A model generated the notes under the pieces. The model worked only from the letters and a program-made list of their open reading frames with translations, did no database searches and was not told the DNA's origin. This document shows, piece by piece, positions 1 to 8,612 of a DNA stretch of 64,000 bases. Source of the DNA: Methanolobus sp. (GTDB taxonomy: Archaea > Halobacteriota > Methanosarcinia > Methanosarcinales > Methanosarcinaceae); contig JASKKT010000004.1 in NCBI GenBank assembly GCA_030154025.1, forward strand, positions 1-64,000, in the 5' to 3' direction. The position numbers and the translations under genes were made by a program. Numbering within the stretch: position 1 is the stretch's first letter; the number at the start of each line of letters is the position of its first letter.

Positions 1-528
1 AACAGGGCAGGCTGCGCTATTCTTATTGATGCCATGCGCCAGATCTCAAAGATGGACATCAAGGCCACTGTCTATGCTGTGGGTACAGTGCAGGAGGAAG
101 TTGGCCTCAAGGGCGCCAGGACATCCGCATTCGGCCTCAACCCCGACATTGCCATAGCAGTTGACACCACCATCCCAGGAGACCACCCCGGTATCGACAA
201 GAAGGACTCCGTGCTGGATATCGGCAAGGGAGGAGCCATAACCATAGCCGATGCTGCAGGAAGGGGCATAATAGCCTCACCGCAGGTCGTCAAATGGCTG
301 GTCGAGACCGCGAAGAAGAACGACATCCCATTCCAGACGGATGTAGGGGACGGCGGCACCACCGATGCCACAGCCATCCACCTCACAAGGGAGGGTATCC
401 CATCCACGGTCATCAGCGTGGCAACAAGGTACATCCACTCACCTGTGGAAGTGCTTGATGTTGCCGACCTCAAGCACTGCTCGGACCTTATTGCAAAGGC
501 AGTGCTCAGTGTTAACGACTATTTCTGA
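1..528 (+). CDS. M42 family metallopeptidase, C-terminal part (5' end outside the window)
   Basis: This is the C-terminal 175 residues of an M42 (TET/endoglucanase-like) aminopeptidase. The frame is open from base 1, giving NRAGCAILIDAMR before the first ATG of the ORF track, so that ATG is internal. Visible family features are the GTVQEEVGLKGA segment, where the paired glutamates are the catalytic base and a metal ligand, AVDTT with a metal-binding Asp, and the C-terminal YIHSPVEVLD segment with a metal-binding His. Members form dodecameric cytosolic cages that trim N-terminal residues from peptides released by proteolysis. A G+C hairpin followed by T-rich sequence lies directly after the stop, so the transcription unit seems to end here. 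The family call is firm; the exact substrate preference cannot be read. Confidence 0.9.
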   Translation, partial: NRAGCAILIDAMRQISKMDIKATVYAVGTVQEEVGLKGARTSAFGLNPDIAIAVDTTIPGDHPGIDKKDSVLDIGKGGAITIADAAGRGIIASPQVVKWLVETAKKNDIPFQTDVGDGGTTDATAIHLTREGIPSTVISVATRYIHSPVEVLDVADLKHCSDLIAKAVLSVNDYF

Positions 529-529
529 G

Positions 530-557
530 TAGGGGTAATTTCCCCTTTCTCCTTTTT
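530..557 (+). terminator. Hairpin plus T-run after the M42 peptidase
   Basis: AGGGG-taatt-TCCCCT forms a short stem just after the stop codon. It is followed by a CTTTCTCC stretch and five T residues. This fits an intrinsic terminator for the peptidase gene. Confidence 0.5.
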
Positions 558-669
558 GTGAGAAAAACGGACAACACAAAAAGACTGATTCAAACTGTAG
601 GAGTTTCTTGCAGAGAACGAACTGAATTCCTGTATGATCAACCCTAATTGCAAAATGCCGAAATGGTGG

Positions 670-1018
670 TTAAAGATGATCATCCATTTTTACTTCAGCC
701 TGTAATAACCCAAGTCGTTCTTTGAGTTCCGGTAGTTCATTTTCGAGAGTGTCCCACACCAGTTCATAGTCTATAGCAAAATAGGCATGAATCAGTCTGT
801 CCCGCATTCCTGCGATCATACTCCATGGAAGTTCCGGTGCAAGTACCCTCACCGTTTCAGGTATTGCCTTGGCTGCCTCTCCTACAATCTCGAACTGCCT
901 TACCACAGCACTCTTGGTCTTTTCATCGCGGAGGAAAGCGTTCTTGTCCATTCCCCGTGTGAAATCCTCAATCAATCCTGCTGCTTCGATCATCTCTGAA
1001 AGATATAGTGACGGAGTC
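670..1018 (-). pseudogene. hepT: HepT-type RNase toxin, start codon lost by element insertion
   Basis: HepT (DUF86) is a HEPN-fold ribonuclease toxin normally neutralised by AMPylation by the nucleotidyltransferase MntA. The signature RX4HXY is present as RDRLIHAY, and GEAAKAIPE and LPWSMIAGMRD are typical HepT blocks. The ORF track starts at an internal ATG (993), but the frame continues upstream as RTPSLYLSEMIEAAG, which is the usual HepT N-terminus. In place of a start codon there is an in-frame TAG from the neighbouring tnpB element. The original start was very probably a GTG overlapping the mntA stop (GTGA). Translation could restart at 993 and yield a 107-residue protein lacking about 11 N-terminal residues. 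Whether that product is toxic is unknown. Confidence 0.8.
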
Positions 1019-1020
1019 CT

Positions 1021-1120
1021 CGTGAACTACCACCGGTTAAAACCGGTGGCTTCCTACTTCTTTCCCCTGACTTGTGCCAGTGAGTCCATAGGCTCTTCCC
1101 GCAGTTCCTGCGGTGTTTAA
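1021..1120 (-). ncRNA. Probable omegaRNA region at the tnpB 3' end and right element end
   Basis: In the family, guide RNAs start within the 3' coding end of tnpB and run through the right end into flanking DNA, where the first bases outside become the guide. Here the region ends with the perfect 9-bp hairpin at 1030-1049. The guide would therefore be read from hepT (AGGACTCCGTC...). The limits are inferred from family knowledge, not from a distinct signal in the sequence. Confidence 0.4.
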
Positions 1121-2296
1121 GTCATTCAATGCCATTTTCTTGATGTTGATGGCGGCATTGAGATCTCGATCATGTAATGTCTTACAGGAAGGACATTCCC
1201 ATTCCCTTATATCAAGAGTAAGTTCCTTGAACTTATATCCACATACATTACACAACTTTGATGATGCTTGAAACCTGCCTATCTTCAGGATAGTCTTCCC
1301 TAACCATTCTGCCTTGTAGATCAACTTGTCAACAAATCCAGACCAGCCAACATCACTGATGCTTTGAGCTAAACAATGATTTCTAACCATTCCTTTTACA
1401 TTCAGGTCTTCTAGTACAATGGCTTGACTTTCGCGAATTATCATTGCTGAGACCTTATGCTGGAAATCGTTTCTCTGGTTCACTATCAACTGATGATGTT
1501 TTGCAAGTTTAGCAACAGCTTTTTTCCTGTTCTTTGAACCTTTCGGTTTTCTGGATACACTCCTCTGTAATTTGACGAGTTTTTTCAATGACCTTTTCAG
1601 GAACTTGGGATTTTCAATCTTTTCTCCGGTTGAGAGAACAGCAAAGGTCTTGATACCAACATCAATTCCAATTGTTGTTTCCTCTGTAAATGATTCAGGT
1701 TCCGGATAAGGTTCATGGTCTTCGATCAGAATACTTACATGATATCTTCCAGCTGATGTCCTGGAAACAGTTAATGTCTTGAGAACCTTGAATTCTTTGT
1801 TCAATTTCTGGTCAAGAATAATTTCTCCGTTAATCTCCTTGGTTACAAGGTTATTCTCAATGAATTCCTTGTTTAGAAAATCCCGATGAAGAATAATCTT
1901 CATCCAACCTATTTTTGGGAGATATATTTGAGAGGAAGTCAGGTTGATCTGATAGTTTTGAGGGATCTGAAATGAGAAATGGTTGTCTTTCTTACTTTTC
2001 CAGGTTGGATAAGAACCATTCCCTTCAAAGAAGTTCTTGAATCCAGTCAGCAAATTCCGGTTGGCTTGTTGCAATGATTGAGAATTAATATCTTTTAACC
2101 AGGGAAACGTTTCCTTGAGGGAAATAAGATGGTTATTAAGATCTATCTCCGTAACGTTTACTCTGAACTTTTCATACATCAGATTCTTGATCGAAAGAGA
2201 ATGATTGTATACGAATCGAGCAGCTCCAAAATGCTGCTCTAACAAATTTCTTTGTTCCTTGTTAGGGTAGATTCGATATACATTTCCTTTTTTCAT
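1037..2296 (-). CDS. tnpB: TnpB, RNA-guided RuvC nuclease of an IS605-type element
   Basis: This 419-residue TnpB has all three RuvC residues: Asp212 in IGIDVGIKTF, Glu296 in IVLEDLNV and Asp378 in DRDLNAAINI. The zinc ribbon CNVC...CPSC (349/352 and 368/371) lies between RuvC-II and -III. The N-terminal helix-turn-helix/WED region (YPNKEQRNLLEQHFG) is intact. The family is known to use an RNA from the 3' end of the gene and right element end (omegaRNA) to cut DNA next to a short motif. The stop codon lies inside the right-end hairpin, so the last codons (GLTGTSQGKEVGSHRF) probably overlap the omegaRNA scaffold. The gene looks fully functional. Its A+T content is higher than that of the neighbours, consistent with a mobile gene. 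Confidence 0.93.
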   Translation of the reverse strand: MKKGNVYRIYPNKEQRNLLEQHFGAARFVYNHSLSIKNLMYEKFRVNVTEIDLNNHLISLKETFPWLKDINSQSLQQANRNLLTGFKNFFEGNGSYPTWKSKKDNHFSFQIPQNYQINLTSSQIYLPKIGWMKIILHRDFLNKEFIENNLVTKEINGEIILDQKLNKEFKVLKTLTVSRTSAGRYHVSILIEDHEPYPEPESFTEETTIGIDVGIKTFAVLSTGEKIENPKFLKRSLKKLVKLQRSVSRKPKGSKNRKKAVAKLAKHHQLIVNQRNDFQHKVSAMIIRESQAIVLEDLNVKGMVRNHCLAQSISDVGWSGFVDKLIYKAEWLGKTILKIGRFQASSKLCNVCGYKFKELTLDIREWECPSCKTLHDRDLNAAINIKKMALNDLNTAGTAGRAYGLTGTSQGKEVGSHRF

Positions 2297-2412
2297 TCAA
2301 ACCACTTAATTGAGAATTAGTTAATTATGTATTACATGTTTGCATGAGATATATGCTTTTTTTAGTTTGGGACGCAATTCATCCACCGTTTAAAAACGGG
2401 GGTCTTCTTGCT

Positions 2413-2748
2413 TCACGCTGATAAAGACACCATCTCTTTCAGTACTTCATTCTTCATCATTGGATGCAAGGCTCTCATGGAAACCACATCGACAGGTAAT
2501 CCGAACATGTTTTCCAGGTAATCACCAAGCCCTGCAAGATCAAAGAGGGTGGCACCATCATCAAAATTTACAAGTACATCAACATCGCTACCAGCTTTCT
2601 CTTCTCCCCTCGCATAAGAACCGAAGATACCAATAACCTCAGCTTTGAACAATTGCCTGATCTCGCCCCTGTGCTCTTTGATCAGGAGCTTGATATCACC
2701 CATTTTCATACGGTTTTTCTCTGATCCATCCATTGATGAACTCTCCAT
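2413..2748 (-). CDS. mntA: MntA-type minimal nucleotidyltransferase antitoxin
   Basis: This is a minimal nucleotidyltransferase (MNT domain), the antitoxin partner of HepT. It neutralises HepT by transferring AMP to the toxin's RX4HXY tyrosine. The signature GSYARGEEKAGSDVDVLV gives the GS...DxD metal site, with a third acidic position likely in LPVDVVSM. The ORF-track start is at 2748; Met6 (2733) has a better placed GGAGAG upstream and is the more likely start. The C-terminus LSA-stop ends exactly at the tnpB element boundary and is intact, since the insertion restored the stop. The antitoxin is therefore complete while its toxin is truncated. Confidence 0.85.
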   Translation of the reverse strand: MESSSMDGSEKNRMKMGDIKLLIKEHRGEIRQLFKAEVIGIFGSYARGEEKAGSDVDVLVNFDDGATLFDLAGLGDYLENMFGLPVDVVSMRALHPMMKNEVLKEMVSLSA

Positions 2749-2846
2749 TCTCAGCTACCATTTACTTTCGGTCAGTTCAGGGAATATGATCTTTTTATCT
2801 CTCCTTATTCCTATTGGCGATTATCCATACTAAATTTCAGGTATAG

Positions 2847-3020
2847 TCAAATAGTGCTTAAGCTTCCTTTACATAGCCGGATTGGAGGAGCCCGTTTAGG
2901 ACTTAGTCTGACATTCCCATGAACAATCGTGATAAAATAATCGTCACGCATATATAGCACTTCAGTATATCCCTCTACGCTGTTATTCAAAACAGACAAC
3001 AGATCGTGAGGGATTATATT
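2847..3020 (-). pseudogene. Start-less protein-like remnant, function unclear
   Basis: On the minus strand the frame reads HDLLSVLNNSVEGYTEV then LYMRDDYFITIVHGN and VRLSPKRAPP before a stop at 2847. The composition is protein-like, whereas the rest of this long ORF is only antisense to cimA. No start codon exists at the junction with cimA, so this looks like a fragment of a longer gene. The order of hydrophobic and acidic residues weakly recalls the N-terminus of TldD/PmbA-type proteins, but I cannot assign it. It abuts the start-less 5' end of cimA, suggesting a rearrangement joint at about 3010-3025. Confidence 0.3.
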
Positions 3021-4491
3021 ATTTGAAAATGTCCGGTTTTTAGACACTACTCTCAGAGACGGCGAACAGACACCAGGTGTGGCACTTACCAGCGAGGACA
3101 AGGTGGCGATTGCCAGGAAGCTGGACGAGCTGGGTGTGAATGTGATCGAGGCAGGATCTGCCATCACATCCGAAGGTGAGCGCGAGTCCATTAGAGCTGT
3201 GGTGGCAGAAGGGTTGAACGCTGAGATCTGCAGCTACTGCAGGATCATGAAGCAGGACGTGGACTTTGCCCTGGAAAGCAATGTGGACTCCATTCACCTC
3301 GTGGCACCTGTATCCGACCTGCACATCAGCGTGAAGCTGCGCAAGGACAGGGAGACCGTGAGGCAGATGGCCATTGAGACCACAGAGTATGCCAAGGAGC
3401 ACGGCCTCATCGTGGAGTTAAGCGGCGAGGACGCCTCAAGGGCCGACATGGAATTCCTCAAGTCACTGTACATCGACGGAGTGGAAGCAGGAGCCGACAG
3501 GTTATGCTTCTGTGACACCGTGGGGCTGCTTGTCCCGGAAAGTACAGAGGTCCTGTTCAGGGACATCACATCCGCAGTCCGCGCACCCTTAAGCATTCAC
3601 TGCCACAACGACTTCGGACTCGGCACAGCAAACACCATTGCAGCCCTTCGCGGAGGCGCCAGACAGGCCCATGTGACCATAAACGGTATCGGGGAGCGCT
3701 CCGGGAACACATCTCTGGAAGAAGTGGTCATGACCATTGAATGGTTATACAAAGAGAAGACCGGCATTAACACCAAGGAGATCTTCAAGACCTCCAGGCT
3801 TGTGAGCAGGCTGACAGGCATACCTGTGGCCCCGAACAAATCCCTCGTAGGAGGGAACGCATTCACCCATGAGGCAGGTATCCACGTACATGGCCTGCTG
3901 GCAGACACATCCACCTATGAACCCATCAGGCCCGAGGTTATCGGCAGGGAGCGCAAGATAGTACTTGGCAAGCACGCAGGCAAGAGCTCTGTCACCCTGG
4001 CACTGAAAGAGATGGGGGTCAGCGTGGATGATATCCAGCTCCACGAAGTGCTTGACAGGGTAAAGGAGATGGGAGACCATGGAAAGCGAGTGACGGACGC
4101 AGACCTGCAGACAATAGCAGAGACCGTGCTCAACATCCAGAAGGAGGCAAAGGTCATCCTGGAAGAGTACACTGTGGTCTCAGGAAACAAGGTCATCCCT
4201 ACGGCTTCCGTGAGAATGAAAGTTGACGGCAAAGAGGTCATCGAGGCAAGCATAGGCGACGGACCTGTGGATGCAACCCTTGCAAGCATCAAGAAAGGCA
4301 TCCAGAGCCTGGGAGACGTGCAGCTTGAGGAATACCACGTAGATGCTATCACCGGAGGTACGGATGCGCTCGTCGAGGTGCTTGTGAAGCTCTCAAAGGA
4401 CGGAAAGATGGTAACATCCAGGGGCGCACGCACGGACATAGTCATGGCATCCGTGGAAGCTGTCCTGAACGGTATAAACCGCCTTATCTGA
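3013..4491 (+). CDS. cimA: (R)-citramalate synthase / 2-isopropylmalate synthase family
   Basis: This enzyme condenses acetyl-CoA with pyruvate (citramalate synthase) or 2-oxoisovalerate (isopropylmalate synthase). The position before ilvB-ilvN-ilvC and the methanogen setting favour CimA, the pyruvate route to isoleucine. The catalytic block [14 protein letters not shown] lies upstream of the ORF-track start (GTG 3079), so the real protein begins earlier. After an in-frame TGA at 3007 the frame reads [20 protein letters not shown] and contains no ATG, GTG or TTG. ATT 3013 or ATA 3016, preceded by GTGAGG, are the only upstream options. Other seen motifs are [14 protein letters not shown] (metal-binding HxN type), [14 protein letters not shown] and a C-terminal LeuA regulatory domain from about residue 380. 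The enzyme is intact apart from the unresolved start. Confidence 0.85.
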   Translation: MILFENVRFLDTTLRDGEQTPGVALTSEDKVAIARKLDELGVNVIEAGSAITSEGERESIRAVVAEGLNAEICSYCRIMKQDVDFALESNVDSIHLVAPVSDLHISVKLRKDRETVRQMAIETTEYAKEHGLIVELSGEDASRADMEFLKSLYIDGVEAGADRLCFCDTVGLLVPESTEVLFRDITSAVRAPLSIHCHNDFGLGTANTIAALRGGARQAHVTINGIGERSGNTSLEEVVMTIEWLYKEKTGINTKEIFKTSRLVSRLTGIPVAPNKSLVGGNAFTHEAGIHVHGLLADTSTYEPIRPEVIGRERKIVLGKHAGKSSVTLALKEMGVSVDDIQLHEVLDRVKEMGDHGKRVTDADLQTIAETVLNIQKEAKVILEEYTVVSGNKVIPTASVRMKVDGKEVIEASIGDGPVDATLASIKKGIQSLGDVQLEEYHVDAITGGTDALVEVLVKLSKDGKMVTSRGARTDIVMASVEAVLNGINRLI

Positions 4492-4535
4492 AACAGACCC
4501 CATTACCTATTACAAAAAATGATCAGAGGATTCAT

Positions 4536-6233
4536 ATGACCGGACCTACCGAAAGAATGACAGGCGCCCGAGCCTTTATCGAGTGCCTGTACAGGGAGGG
4601 AGTCGACACCATCTTCGGATATCCCGGAGGCGTGCTGCTCCCCATTTACGACGAGCTGTACAGCTCCAATATCCGCCACATACTTGTACGGCACGAGCAG
4701 GCTGCAGCACACGCTGCCGAGGGGTATGCCAGGGCAACCGGCAAGACAGGGGTGTGCCTTGCAACATCCGGGCCCGGGGCAACCAACCTTGTCACTGGCA
4801 TAGCTAACGCATACATGGACTCCGTACCCATGGTGGCGTTCACAGGGCAGGTGCCCAGCTCACTCATAGGCAATGACGCGTTCCAGGAAGCGAATATTAC
4901 GGGCATAACCATGCCCATCACCAAGCACAACTACCTTGTACAGGATGTGAAGGAACTGCCCCGCATCATCAAGGAGGCGTTCCACATAGCATCCACAGGA
5001 AGGCCTGGTCCTGTGCTTGTGGACCTGCCCAAGGACATCACAACGGACATGATAGACTTCCATTACCCGGAAAAGGTGGAACTGAGAGGCTACAATCCCA
5101 CCTATCAGGGCAACCTGCAGCAGATAAAGAAAGCGGCAGCAGAGATCGAGAGGTCCAGTAACCCCGTAATATACGCAGGCGGAGGTGTCATCAGTTCAGG
5201 TGCGGCAGCGGAACTTAAAAAGTTCGCCGAGAAGATCCAGGCACCTGTGACCACAACTCTCACAGGCATGGGCGGTTTCCCGGGAGACCATCCCCTGTTC
5301 ATGGGAATGCCGGGAATGCACGGCACTAAATATGCGAACTATGCCATCCAGGAAGCAGACCTGCTCATCGCCGTGGGCGTGAGGTTCGATGACAGGGTAA
5401 CAGGCAAGATAAAATCCTTCGCATCCAACGCAAAGATAATACACATCGACATTGACCCTGCAGAGATATCCAAGAATGTGAAGGTCGATATCCCCATTGT
5501 GGGAGATGCTAAGTGGATCCTTTCTCATCTGCTCAAGCATACAGGAAAGGCACAGTCAGAGGAATGGCTGAAGAAGATAGCCGGGTGGAAGGAACTGTAT
5601 CCCCTCCACTATCTGGAAGCTGCCTGCAAGGACGATATCAAGCCCCAGTATATCATCGAGCAGATCAACGAGGTCTGTCCCGATGCCATCATAGTCACCG
5701 AGGTCGGCCAGCACCAGATGTGGGCTGCCCAGTACTTCAAGTATACTGAGCCCAGGACATTCATTTCCTCAGGCGGGCTCGGGACCATGGGTTACGGCTT
5801 CCCTGCAGCCATAGGAGCAAAGGTCGCCAGGCCGGACAAGGTGGTCATTGATGTTTCAGGTGACGGCTCCTTCCAGATGAACTCACAGGAGATGGCCACA
5901 ATCGTGCAGAACAATATCCCGGTCATCATTGCCATCTTCAACAACGGCTTCCTGGGTATGGTCAGGCAGTGGCAGGAGATCTTCTACGGCAGAAGATATT
6001 CATCGACCTGCATAAGGGACAGCGTGGACTTTGTCAAGCTTGCGGAAGCATACGGTGCCCTGGGAATAAGGGTCACAAAGTGCAGCGAAGTGCGCCCGGC
6101 CCTTGAGAAGGCCATAGCTTCAGGCAGGCCCACGCTCATAGACTTCATAGTCGAGTGCGAGGAGAATGTTTCACCCATGGTGCCTGCAGGTGCTGCTATC
6201 AACGAGATACTTGACCTGGAGAGAAAAGAATGA
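4536..6233 (+). CDS. ilvB: Acetolactate synthase, large (catalytic) subunit
   Basis: This ThDP enzyme joins two pyruvates to acetolactate, or pyruvate with 2-oxobutyrate, the first common step of valine, leucine and isoleucine synthesis. At 565 residues it has normal length. The catalytic Glu54 lies in [17 protein letters not shown], the FAD/ThDP middle domain follows, and the ThDP/Mg motif starts [10 protein letters not shown] near residue 441 and ends at FNNGF. An AGAGGATTCAT leader precedes the ATG. It lies 44 bases after cimA, and its stop overlaps the ilvN start in ATGA, which implies translational coupling to the regulatory subunit. Confidence 0.96.
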   Translation: MTGPTERMTGARAFIECLYREGVDTIFGYPGGVLLPIYDELYSSNIRHILVRHEQAAAHAAEGYARATGKTGVCLATSGPGATNLVTGIANAYMDSVPMVAFTGQVPSSLIGNDAFQEANITGITMPITKHNYLVQDVKELPRIIKEAFHIASTGRPGPVLVDLPKDITTDMIDFHYPEKVELRGYNPTYQGNLQQIKKAAAEIERSSNPVIYAGGGVISSGAAAELKKFAEKIQAPVTTTLTGMGGFPGDHPLFMGMPGMHGTKYANYAIQEADLLIAVGVRFDDRVTGKIKSFASNAKIIHIDIDPAEISKNVKVDIPIVGDAKWILSHLLKHTGKAQSEEWLKKIAGWKELYPLHYLEAACKDDIKPQYIIEQINEVCPDAIIVTEVGQHQMWAAQYFKYTEPRTFISSGGLGTMGYGFPAAIGAKVARPDKVVIDVSGDGSFQMNSQEMATIVQNNIPVIIAIFNNGFLGMVRQWQEIFYGRRYSSTCIRDSVDFVKLAEAYGALGIRVTKCSEVRPALEKAIASGRPTLIDFIVECEENVSPMVPAGAAINEILDLERKE

Positions 6234-6721
6234 GGCACACACTTTCAGTCCTGGTGGAGAACAGGCACGGTGTACTGGCAAGGGTCGCCGGCATGTTCGC
6301 AAGGCGTGGTTACAACATTGACAGCCTGACAGTAGGGGTCACTGAAGACCCGACCATTTCCCGCATGACCATCGTGGTCAGGGGAGACGATGAAGTCCTG
6401 GAGCAGGTCACAAAACAGCTCAACAAGCTCATCGATGTCATCCGGGTCAGTGACCTGAAAGCCGAGGACACGGTGGAGAGGGAAATGGCCCTGTTCAAGG
6501 TGAGCTCGGATGTCAGCAGCCGCTCCGAGATCATGCAGATAGTGGACATATTCCGCGCAAGGATAATCGACGTGGCCCCAAAGTCCATGATCGTCGAGGT
6601 GACAGGCGACGAGACAAAGATAGAGGCCATAGAGCAGCTCCTGCGCCCCTTCGGGATAAAGGAAATGGTAAGGACAGGCAAGGTCGCCCTGAGGAGAGGG
6701 GCGAAAGGTGTTTCAAGCTGA
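6230..6721 (+). CDS. ilvN: Acetolactate synthase, small (regulatory) subunit
   Basis: This 163-residue subunit activates IlvB and confers feedback inhibition by branched-chain amino acids. The N-terminal ACT domain starts [21 protein letters not shown], with [12 protein letters not shown] as the typical second block. A C-terminal ALS_ss domain contains MALFKVSSD and ends near [12 protein letters not shown]. The start overlaps the ilvB stop by four bases. The length and both domains match the long archaeal/bacterial IlvN form. Confidence 0.95.
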   Translation: MRHTLSVLVENRHGVLARVAGMFARRGYNIDSLTVGVTEDPTISRMTIVVRGDDEVLEQVTKQLNKLIDVIRVSDLKAEDTVEREMALFKVSSDVSSRSEIMQIVDIFRARIIDVAPKSMIVEVTGDETKIEAIEQLLRPFGIKEMVRTGKVALRRGAKGVSS

Positions 6722-6785
6722 AGGTACAGTTTACAGCAAATTCAGTAGTTAATTTAGATCAATTCACATAGAGAGGTACTAGATA

Positions 6786-7793
6786 ATGGCACAGATGTTT
6801 TACGATAATGATGCAGACCTGAATATCCTGAAAGGTAAGAAGATAGCAGTTATGGGTTACGGGAGCCAGGGACACGCCCAGGCCCAGAACCTCCATGACT
6901 CCGGCCTTGATGTGGTCGTGGGCCTGAGGAAAGGTAGCAAGCGCTGGAAGCAGGCAGAAGATGACGGGCTTAAGGTCATGACAGTGGCAGAAGCTGCAAA
7001 GGCTGCAGACATCATACAGATACTCCTGCCCGACGAGAACCAGTCCCAGGTATACTACAGCGAGATCGAGCCCGGTCTTGAAGCAGGGAACGCCATTGTG
7101 TTCTCCCACGGCTTCAACATCCACTACAACCAGATCGTACCCCAGAAGGACATCGACGTCTACATGGTGGCACCAAAGAGCCCCGGCCACCTGGTAAGAA
7201 GGACCTACAGGGATGGAGCAGGAGTACCCGGCCTTATCGCAGTCTACCAGGACGCAACCGGTAATGCAAAGAAGCTGGCACTCGCACATGCAAAGGGTGT
7301 GGGATGCACACGCGCAGGAGTTTATGAGACCACCTTCCGCGAGGAAACCGAGACCGACCTCTTCGGAGAGCAGGTCGACCTCTGCGGTGGTGTCGCCTCA
7401 CTTATCAAGATGTCCTTTGAAGTGCTCACCGAGGCAGGATACCAGCCCGAGATGGCATACTTCGAGACCTGCCACGAGCTCAAGCTCATCGTAGACCTCA
7501 TCCACGAGGGCGGTCTTGAGAAGATGTGGTACTCCGTTTCCAACACTGCCGAGTACGGCGGCATGACCGTGGGCCCCAAGATCATAAACGAGCTCTCCAG
7601 GGAAGCCATGTACGAGGCTCTCGACAGGATCCAGAACGGCGAGTTCGCCCGCGAGTTCGTGCTTGAGGGCAAGGTGAACAGGCCGGTGCTCACAGCCATG
7701 GAAAGGATGGACAGGGAGCACCCTGTGGAAGTCATCGGCAAGCAGATCAGAGCAAAGATGCCCTGGCTCAACAGCGGGCTCAACGAGAAGTAG
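6786..7793 (+). CDS. ilvC: Ketol-acid reductoisomerase (class I)
   Basis: This enzyme rearranges and reduces acetolactate or acetohydroxybutyrate to the dihydroxy acids, using NADPH and Mg. The protein is 335 residues, the normal class I length. The Rossmann motif [13 protein letters not shown] is at residues 24-36, and [12 protein letters not shown] supplies the phosphate-binding Arg/Ser residues that favour [18 protein letters not shown] and the C-terminal helical KARI domain with [12 protein letters not shown] and [12 protein letters not shown] carry the Mg-binding acids. An AGAGAGGTACTAGATA leader precedes the ATG. The gene ends the cimA-ilvBNC operon, with a terminator hairpin right after the stop. 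Confidence 0.96.
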   Translation: MAQMFYDNDADLNILKGKKIAVMGYGSQGHAQAQNLHDSGLDVVVGLRKGSKRWKQAEDDGLKVMTVAEAAKAADIIQILLPDENQSQVYYSEIEPGLEAGNAIVFSHGFNIHYNQIVPQKDIDVYMVAPKSPGHLVRRTYRDGAGVPGLIAVYQDATGNAKKLALAHAKGVGCTRAGVYETTFREETETDLFGEQVDLCGGVASLIKMSFEVLTEAGYQPEMAYFETCHELKLIVDLIHEGGLEKMWYSVSNTAEYGGMTVGPKIINELSREAMYEALDRIQNGEFAREFVLEGKVNRPVLTAMERMDREHPVEVIGKQIRAKMPWLNSGLNEK

Positions 7794-7824
7794 GCCTACA
7801 GCCTACTACCTTTTTCTATTTTTG
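7790..7824 (+). terminator. Intrinsic terminator of the ilv operon
   Basis: GTAGGC-ctaca-GCCTAC forms a 6-bp stem that includes the ilvC stop codon. Two runs of five or more T follow. The position fits the end of the cimA-ilvBNC transcript. Confidence 0.6.
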
Positions 7825-7863
7825 GTCACAAAATACTTTTTACCGCATAACCGGAGGTTTTCA

Positions 7864-8388
7864 ATGCCAGGAACTATAGATACTATTATTTCAAGACGCA
7901 GCATAAGGAAATATACGCAGGAGAAGATCTCAAGGGAAGAGATCACTACTATCCTGGAAGCGGGCAGGTGGGCACCCTCAGGCCTCAACAACCAGCCCTG
8001 GAAGTTTATCGTCATCCAGGAAAAAGAGACCGTGGAAAAACTGGCCGGGTGCACCCACTACGGCAACATCGTCAGCAATGCACCGCTGCTCATAGCAGTG
8101 TACCTTGACCAGGCTGCTATGTATAACAGGACAAAGGACCTGCAGGCCATCGGTGCTGCCATACAGAACATGCTGCTTGCCTGCTGCGAGCTGGGACTCG
8201 GAGCGGTCTGGTTGGGAGAGATCCTGAACCAGAAAGATAAAGTTAACTTGATTCTGAGTTGCCCCGATTCCATGGAACTCATGGCGGTGCTGGCCATAGG
8301 ACATCCTGCGGAAAAGAACGCTGTGTCCTCAAGAAAGGAACTAAGGGAAATATGCTATGAAGAAACGTATGCAGAAGAGTGGAAGTAA
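7864..8388 (+). CDS. Nitroreductase family protein
   Basis: This is an FMN-dependent nitroreductase-fold protein of 174 residues. The family start IISRRSIRKYTQEKIS is typical, with the FMN-phosphate-binding arginines in RRSIRKY. AGRWAPSGLNNQPWKF is the second FMN-binding block, and LGLGAVWLGEI is the conserved core region near residue 115. The ORF-track start at 7822 lacks a ribosome site, while the ATG at 7864 follows CCGGAGGTTTTC, so it was chosen. The small size suits members that reduce nitroaromatics, quinones or flavins; the physiological substrate is unknown. It is transcribed towards topA. Confidence 0.9.
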   Translation: MPGTIDTIISRRSIRKYTQEKISREEITTILEAGRWAPSGLNNQPWKFIVIQEKETVEKLAGCTHYGNIVSNAPLLIAVYLDQAAMYNRTKDLQAIGAAIQNMLLACCELGLGAVWLGEILNQKDKVNLILSCPDSMELMAVLAIGHPAEKNAVSSRKELREICYEETYAEEWK

Positions 8389-8404
8389 AACACTATGGAG
8401 GTAG

Positions 8405-8520
8405 GGAGACGAAGACTGTGATTGTGGAGAAAGGAGGCAGATGTTTCGCAGACCCAACCGATGAAGGTTAATGATTGCGATTTATCTTTATGGTGTAGTT
8501 ATGGATTGCTCTTCGTCTCC
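8405..8520. repeat. Long-spaced inverted repeat in the nitroreductase/topA intergenic region
   Basis: GGAGACGAAGA (8405-8415) is perfectly repeated in reverse complement as TCTTCGTCTCC (8510-8520), 94 bases apart. The spacer contains no credible gene. It may close a structured RNA between the two convergent genes or act in termination; no known RNA family was recognised. Confidence 0.4.
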
Positions 8521-8612
8521 AAGTTCTAAAATGTGTTCCATATATTTAAGTTTTTGTCAGATTTGGAGCAATTCAAGATTGATTGATTTAAGAGTAAATC
8601 AAATTTGCTTGA

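Larger units (their letters stand above)
1021..2413 (-). mobile_element. tnpB-only IS200/IS605-family (IS1341-type) element
   Basis: This is a 1.39-kb element carrying only tnpB; no tnpA is present. Both ends have a related subterminal hairpin: CCACCGGTT-aa-AACCGGTGG at 1030-1049 and a mismatched CCACCGTTT/AAACGGGGG version at 2383-2402. The boundaries were deduced by joining the flanks: removing about 1021-2413 restores a continuous mntA stop/hepT start overlap (AGCGTGAGGACTCC). No target-site duplication is needed, as expected for this family. Exact ends are uncertain by a few bases because of shared letters at the junction. Without tnpA it needs a transposase in trans, or it persists through TnpB-guided cleavage and repair. 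Confidence 0.8.

Noticed and set aside
3915-4445. 176-residue minus-strand ORF inside cimA
   Set aside because: It has Ser/Thr-rich antisense composition and mirrors the regulatory domain of CimA.
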